Shown piece by piece: positions 60,064 through 64,000 of a DNA stretch of 64,000 nt. The number at the start of each line of letters is the position of its first letter. Within the stretch, counting starts at the first letter, position 1. The position numbers were made by a program, and so were the translations under genes. Under the pieces are notes generated by a model, which saw only the letters and a list, made by a program, of their open reading frames with translations, was not told where the DNA came from and did no database searches. The stretch comes from Geothrix paludis (GTDB taxonomy: Bacteria; Acidobacteriota; Holophagae; Holophagales; Holophagaceae), in assembly GCF_022808815.1 (NCBI RefSeq), contig NZ_JAKZLC010000001.1:248001-312000 (forward strand). The letters are read 5' to 3'.

Positions 60064-61713
60064 ATGGGCTTCGTCCTCCGTGCGCTCCTCCTTGCCTGCA
60101 CTCTGGGCACCGCCGCCCCTCCCGAACCCAGGACGGCCCCGGCCCCCTGGCGACCCTATGATCTGGGCCGGCACCACCGGCGCATCGCCACTTCGATCCC
60201 GGGCACCCAGGCGGCCTTCGATCAGGGGTTGGTCTGGGCCTATGCCTTCAACCACGAGGCCGCGGCCCGGGCCTTCCAGGAGGCGCTGCGGCTGGATCCC
60301 GGTTGCGCCATGGCCTGGTGGGGGCTGGCCCTGGTGAACGGACCCCACATCAACAACCCCGCCATGGACGAGGCCCAGGCCAAGGCCGCCTGGGAGGCCC
60401 TGGGGGAGGCCCGGAAGCGTGCGGCCGGGGCGCCGCCGGTGGAGCGGGCCCTCATCGAAGCCCTGGGATCCCGCTACGCCATGCCCAACCCCGCGGACCG
60501 CAGCGCCCTGGATGCGGCCTACGCCCAGGCCATGGGCCGGGTGGCCGCCCGCTTCCCGAAGGACGCCGACGTGGCGGCCCTCTACGCGGAGGCCCTCATG
60601 GACGTGCGGCCCTGGGACCAGTGGACCCGGGCCGGCGAGCCCCAGCCCGGCACCACCGAGATCCTGGCCGCCCTCCGCCGGGCCCTGGCCCTGGCCCCGA
60701 ACCATCCCCTGGCCCTGCACCTCACCATCCATGCCTACGAGGGCTCGCCCCATCCCGAGCGGGCCAAGGCCGCGGCCGACCGCCTGCGCCGGCTGGTGCC
60801 CGACGCCGGGCACCTGGTCCACATGCCCGGCCACATCTACGCGCGGATCGGCGACTGGGGCGGGGCTGCCGAGGCCAACGAGCGCGCCATGGAGGCCGAC
60901 GGCCGCTACCGGGCCCGCCAGCCGGAGATCGGCTTCTACGGGATCTACATGGTGCACAACGCGGACTTCCTGGCCTACACGGCCCTCATGGAAGGCCGCA
61001 AGGAGGTGGCCCTGGCCCAGACCAAGGCCGTGGTGACGGCCTTCCCCCTGGACTGGGTGGTGGCCAACGCCACCTTCGCCGAGGCTTTCGCCACCCGGCA
61101 CTGGGAGGCTCTGAAGCGGTTCGGCCTCTGGGACGAGCTGCTGGCGGAGCCCGCACCGGACGCCCGGCTGCCCCTGGCCACGGCCAGCTGGCACGCCCTG
61201 CGGGGCACGGCCTTCGCCGCCACGGGACGCCGTGAGGAGGCCCTGAAGGCGCAGGCGGCCTTCGAGGCGGCCCTACCGCTCATTCCGGAGAGCCACCTCT
61301 GGGGTTCCAACAACGCACGCCAGGTGATGCAGGTGTCCCGCGCCTTCCTGGCGGGCGAGATCGCCTTCGGCCAGGGCCGGGTGGAGGAGGCCGTCCAGCG
61401 CCTCCAGGAGGCCGTGCGTCTGGAGGACGCCCTCAAGTACGACGAGCCGCCGGCTTGCGTCGTTCCTGCCCGTCACGCCCTGGGGGCCGTGCTCCTGTCC
61501 GCGGGGCGGGCCAAGGAGGCCGAGGCCGTCTACCGCGCGGACCTCCGGGCCTACCCGGCCAACTACTGGTCCCTTCTGGGCCTCCAGAAGTCGCTGGCGG
61601 CCCAGGGCCGCGAGGCCGAAGCCTCCGCAGCGGGGGAAGACCTCCGGCGCGCCCAGACCCGGGCCCAGGTGCGGGCTGAGACCTCGTGCCTGTGCGTGAA
61701 GGAGAAGGGGTGA
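60064..61713 (+). CDS. Secreted tetratricopeptide-repeat protein
   Basis: 549 aa with signal peptide MGFVLRALLLACTLGTAAPP. TPR-like helices recur (AFNHEAAARAFQEALRLDPG near 60, PGTTEILAALRRALALAPNH near 205, GRAKEAEAVYRADLRAYPAN near 490). HxxxH/HMPGHIYARIGDW and IHAYEGSPHPERAKAAADRL stand out as conserved-looking. Binding partner and function unknown. GAGAGGT precedes the ATG. Confidence 0.78.
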   Translation: MGFVLRALLLACTLGTAAPPEPRTAPAPWRPYDLGRHHRRIATSIPGTQAAFDQGLVWAYAFNHEAAARAFQEALRLDPGCAMAWWGLALVNGPHINNPAMDEAQAKAAWEALGEARKRAAGAPPVERALIEALGSRYAMPNPADRSALDAAYAQAMGRVAARFPKDADVAALYAEALMDVRPWDQWTRAGEPQPGTTEILAALRRALALAPNHPLALHLTIHAYEGSPHPERAKAAADRLRRLVPDAGHLVHMPGHIYARIGDWGGAAEANERAMEADGRYRARQPEIGFYGIYMVHNADFLAYTALMEGRKEVALAQTKAVVTAFPLDWVVANATFAEAFATRHWEALKRFGLWDELLAEPAPDARLPLATASWHALRGTAFAATGRREEALKAQAAFEAALPLIPESHLWGSNNARQVMQVSRAFLAGEIAFGQGRVEEAVQRLQEAVRLEDALKYDEPPACVVPARHALGAVLLSAGRAKEAEAVYRADLRAYPANYWSLLGLQKSLAAQGREAEASAAGEDLRRAQTRAQVRAETSCLCVKEKG

Positions 61714-61735
61714 AGGAACCGTCCCGAGGGAAGGC

Positions 61736-62242
61736 TCACATCACGCCGCAGGCCTTGCGTTCGCCGCGGACAATCTGGCCCTGGACGTCCTTCACGTATT
61801 CCGGACAGGTGCAGTCGGGGCAGGTGTTGCTGGAGGTCTCGGAGCAGAGGTCCGCGAAGGTCACCTTCTCCATGAAGGCGGAGATGTGGTCGGAGAGGCG
61901 GTTCCAGAGCATGAGGCTCATGCGCTCGTCGGCCATGAGCACCTGGTTGGCGGAGCGCGGATCCTCCTTGGCCACGGCATAGAAGCTACTGTCCGTGAGG
62001 CGCAGGATCTCGCCCACGCTCACCTGGTTGCAGGGCCGCGTGAGGATGTAGCCGCCCTTGGGGCCGCGCACGCTGGCCACGACGCCGGCCTTCTTGAGCT
62101 TGTTGAAGATCTGCTCCAGGAAGGGCAGGGATAGCTTCTGGCGTTCGGCGATCACATGCAGGGGCACCGGCTGGCCATGGCTATGGTGGGCCAGGTCGAA
62201 CAGGGCCTGCATGCTGTACCTGCCTCGGGCCGAGATCTTCAC
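61736..62242 (-). CDS. Rrf2/IscR-family transcription regulator
   Basis: 168 aa. Winged helix KISARGRYSMQALFDLAHHS (from GTG 62242), LSLPFLEQIFNKLKKAGVVA, SVRGPKGGYILTRP, then a dimer helix and a cysteine cluster LCSETSSNTCPDCTCPE (about 137-153) capable of binding an Fe-S cluster, but with spacing different from IscR. GGAG about 9 nt upstream. A dyad lies just upstream (62273-62291), fitting autoregulation. Confidence 0.85.
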   Translation of the reverse strand: MKISARGRYSMQALFDLAHHSHGQPVPLHVIAERQKLSLPFLEQIFNKLKKAGVVASVRGPKGGYILTRPCNQVSVGEILRLTDSSFYAVAKEDPRSANQVLMADERMSLMLWNRLSDHISAFMEKVTFADLCSETSSNTCPDCTCPEYVKDVQGQIVRGERKACGVM

Positions 62243-62272
62243 GAAACTTTCTCCAGGTTCCAGGCTAGTATT

Positions 62273-62310
62273 CTTGAGTGATTGAGTCAAGTTTATCGCA
62301 AGGCTAGACT
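62273..62310. promoter_or_regulatory. Operator dyad and divergent promoters between the Rrf2 gene and its neighbour
   Basis: CTTGAGTGATTGAGTCAAG (62273-62291) has imperfect two-fold symmetry. Rightward promoter: TTGAGT (62282-62287), 17-nt spacer, TAGACT (62305-62310). Leftward: TTGACT (62290-62285 on the minus strand), 17-nt spacer, TAGCCT. The dyad overlaps both -35 boxes, so one bound Rrf2 dimer could control both genes. Confidence 0.5.
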
Positions 62311-62327
62311 GGCATCCGGAGATTCCC

Positions 62328-62897
62328 ATGAAAGCTGTCTTCCTGGTCCTAGGAACCCTGGGGTTGCAAGCGGAGCCGCCCGCGGTGCCGCCGCCGATTC
62401 CGGCCACAACGCCGGGAGGCCTGCCCTGTGATGCCAAGGACCACCAGCCCCTGTTGCTGGGACCCACGACCGCGAAGGAGATCCTGGCCCACCGGGCCGT
62501 CTTCCGGGACACGGTCGCGGGCATCCAGCTGCCGGCGGAGCTGACGGCCCGATGGAAGGCCGTGCGCCGCCCTCTCACGCTGGTCGCCGTCTTCGGATCC
62601 TGGTGCGGCGACAGCCAGTACCAGCTGCCGGACCTGCTGGCCCTGGAAGCAGAGCCCAGTTCCTTCATCGAGGTCCACTACCTGGGCGTCTATCGGGACA
62701 AGCTGCTCACGGAGGCCCAGTGGCCCAAGGGCTGCGCCCCCCAGCCGGTGGTCCGCGTGCCGACCTTCTACCTGTTCGCCACCCAGCCCGGGGGAGGGCA
62801 GAAGCTGATGGGGACCGTGGTGGAGAATCCGCCCCGAGCCGGCGAGCGCATGGCGGAGGCCCTGGTGGAGTTGGTGGAAACCGCCGCCAAGGAATAG
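62328..62897 (+). CDS. Secreted thioredoxin-like protein with single-Cys active site
   Basis: 189 aa with a short signal (MKAVFLVLGTLGLQAEPPAV) and a thioredoxin fold: LTLVAVFGSWCGDSQYQLPD (about 82-101) has WCGDS in place of the CxxC pair, keeping only the first Cys, and RVPTFYLFATQ supplies the cis-Pro. A one-Cys thioredoxin could be a peroxiredoxin-like or bacilliredoxin-type protein. Divergent from, and possibly controlled by, the Rrf2 regulator. Confidence 0.75.
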   Translation: MKAVFLVLGTLGLQAEPPAVPPPIPATTPGGLPCDAKDHQPLLLGPTTAKEILAHRAVFRDTVAGIQLPAELTARWKAVRRPLTLVAVFGSWCGDSQYQLPDLLALEAEPSSFIEVHYLGVYRDKLLTEAQWPKGCAPQPVVRVPTFYLFATQPGGGQKLMGTVVENPPRAGERMAEALVELVETAAKE

Positions 62898-62937
62898 ATT
62901 TCAGTCCCACCGCGATCCGGCCGATGGAAGGGACACG

Positions 62938-64000
62938 ATGCCATGGCGTTCCCTTCTCCTGATCGTCTGCCTCTCCTGGGGCCTGGGCGCCGTTGAGCCC
63001 ATCCGGGTGGCGGTGGATGGCTGGACCACGCTGAACCCCCTCCTCATGACCCGGGACACGGATGGCGAGGCGGTGGACCTCGTCTTCGACCGCCTGGTGA
63101 CCATGAACGCCGAGGGGACCTTCATTCCTGGGCTGCTGCAGAGTTGGACCGTCCTCAAGGGGGGGCGGGAAGTCGTCCTCGACCTGCGCCCGGGCATGAC
63201 CTGGCAGGATGGCACCCCCATCGAGGCGGAGGATCTCGTCTTCACCTGGAAGGCGCTTCGGATGCCCCAGGTGCGGGCCATCGCCGATACGGCCGGCGGG
63301 GTGGCCTCCCTGGACCGCCTGGAAGCCGAGGGGCCCCTGCGAGTGCGCATCCACCTGGCCCGGCCCCGCGGCACGCTCCTCTCCGATCTCTACAACTTCA
63401 TTCCCGTGCCTCGGCGCCACTACCAGGTCGGCCCGAAGCCCCAGTCCGAACCCGTGAACTTCCAGCCGGTGGGTTCGGGCCCCTATCGGCTCGTCGGCAA
63501 AGCCACCACCACGCACCTGAGGCTGGAGCTCTGGCCGGCCTATCGCGGGGCCCACCCTGGTGTCTGGCCCGCCTTCGAGTTCATCGATTCGTCGGAGGAG
63601 ACGAACCTCGTCCAGGCCCTTCTGGAGCGACGGTACCACTACGCCCTGGTGAGGGCCCTGCCGCACTACCTGGTCCGGAAGGGCGCCCAGGGCGGGGGAC
63701 GCCTCCAGGCCTTCTCGGTGCCCCAGGCGGCCTTCGGGGCCTTCTTCCTCAACTGTGATCCCAAGCTGAGCCTGCTGGGCGATGTCGCGTTGCGCCAGGC
63801 CCTGGCGGAGCTGGTGCCCTGGCAGGAGCTGGCGCGCGCCCGGCGCTTCTTCCCGGCCCGGCTCGCCTCCGCCTTCTGGCCCCCCGAGAACTGGGCCCAC
63901 GACGACACCCCGCGACCGCTACCCCAGATCGGACGGGCCGAGGCGATCCTGGAGGCCGCCGGGTGGCGGATGGGCGCGGATGGAATCCGGCATGACGCGC
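62938..64000 (+). CDS. ABC transporter solute-binding protein, family 5 (partial at window edge)
   Basis: The frame is open from ATG 62938 to the window end (354 residues). Signal peptide MPWRSLLLIVCLSWGLGAVE, then the SBP_bac_5 pattern LNPLLMTRDTDGEAVDLVFD, WTVLKGGREVVLDLRPGMTW, QDGTPIEAEDLVFTWKAL and FQPVGSGPYRL. It captures oligopeptides or similar solutes for an ABC importer whose other genes would lie outside. GGAAGGG precedes the ATG. Confidence 0.88.
   Translation, partial: MPWRSLLLIVCLSWGLGAVEPIRVAVDGWTTLNPLLMTRDTDGEAVDLVFDRLVTMNAEGTFIPGLLQSWTVLKGGREVVLDLRPGMTWQDGTPIEAEDLVFTWKALRMPQVRAIADTAGGVASLDRLEAEGPLRVRIHLARPRGTLLSDLYNFIPVPRRHYQVGPKPQSEPVNFQPVGSGPYRLVGKATTTHLRLELWPAYRGAHPGVWPAFEFIDSSEETNLVQALLERRYHYALVRALPHYLVRKGAQGGGRLQAFSVPQAAFGAFFLNCDPKLSLLGDVALRQALAELVPWQELARARRFFPARLASAFWPPENWAHDDTPRPLPQIGRAEAILEAAGWRMGADGIRHDA

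Overview
The window reads as one contiguous piece of a GC-rich bacterial chromosome, almost entirely housekeeping and core-accessory genes. My best guess for the source is an Acidobacteriota lineage near Holophaga/Geothrix. This rests on the complete pilMNOPQ set, the Geobacter-like RdgC domains, the unusual P-II type and the style of the dispersed intergenic repeats. It is an inference from gene content only, and a deltaproteobacterial-grade lineage cannot be excluded. I see no prophage, insertion sequence, CRISPR array, rRNA or obvious defence or biosynthetic cluster. There is one tRNA gene, tRNA-Lys(CTT).

Layout. 1-5.1 kb: the end of a PHP-type metallohydrolase, dnaB, then a leftward gatA / 2-oxoacid dehydrogenase E2 pair; a 78-bp decayed copy of the E2 3' end lies just beyond the intact gene. 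5.3-11.8 kb: a J-domain/TPR protein coupled to a PP2C phosphatase, followed by the type IV pilus alignment and secretin operon pilM-N-O-P-Q with a strong terminator. 11.8-18.4 kb: small proteins, an acyl-CoA dehydrogenase-type oxidoreductase and a YpdA-like flavoprotein (leftward), then a rightward coupled run of a second PP2C phosphatase, a two-piece RdgC-like protein, an N-acetylmuramoyl-L-alanine amidase and a small secreted protein. 18.5-24.6 kb: purE, mog, yqgE, the ammonium transport pair amt-glnK, a DNA photolyase and a 2Fe-2S ferredoxin. 24.9-27.3 kb: leftward thiL-DUF2062-ybaB-recR. 27.4-34.9 kb: ferredoxin, yqeY, proS, ndk, secA, rapZ. 35-44.6 kb: a saccharopine-dehydrogenase-like enzyme with an amino-acid permease (leftward), then mltG, tlyA, an M50 protease, trpS, tRNA-Lys, proline dehydrogenase, a Cys-rich peptide and an MscS channel. 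44.9-64 kb: an ABC-F ATPase, an RluA-like protein, a DUF6445-like protein, PhzF, formiminotransferase-cyclodeaminase, a YajG-like lipoprotein, 5'-nucleotidase, cysteine desulfurase, an AspT-type antiporter, an NPP-type phosphodiesterase, an RlmI-type methyltransferase, ttcA, a TPR protein, an Rrf2 regulator, a thioredoxin-like protein and the start of a peptide-type ABC solute-binding protein.

The most interesting signals are not a single system. (1) An RdgC-like protein is cut in two by one in-frame TAG with a well-placed ribosome binding site over the junction. (2) A family of long inverted-repeat elements occupies at least six intergenic spaces, two of them beginning exactly at the upstream stop codon. 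(3) A classical C2H2 zinc-finger spacing sits inside the formiminotransferase domain. (4) Several enzymes lack a key family residue (RluA-like HRLG, P-II without the T-loop tyrosine, RapZ with an altered Walker A, SecA without its C-terminal metal-binding tail). (5) A structured stretch of about 90 nt with its own terminator near 47.75 kb may be a small RNA or a leader. All start codons, promoters and family assignments were made by eye; no database search was run.
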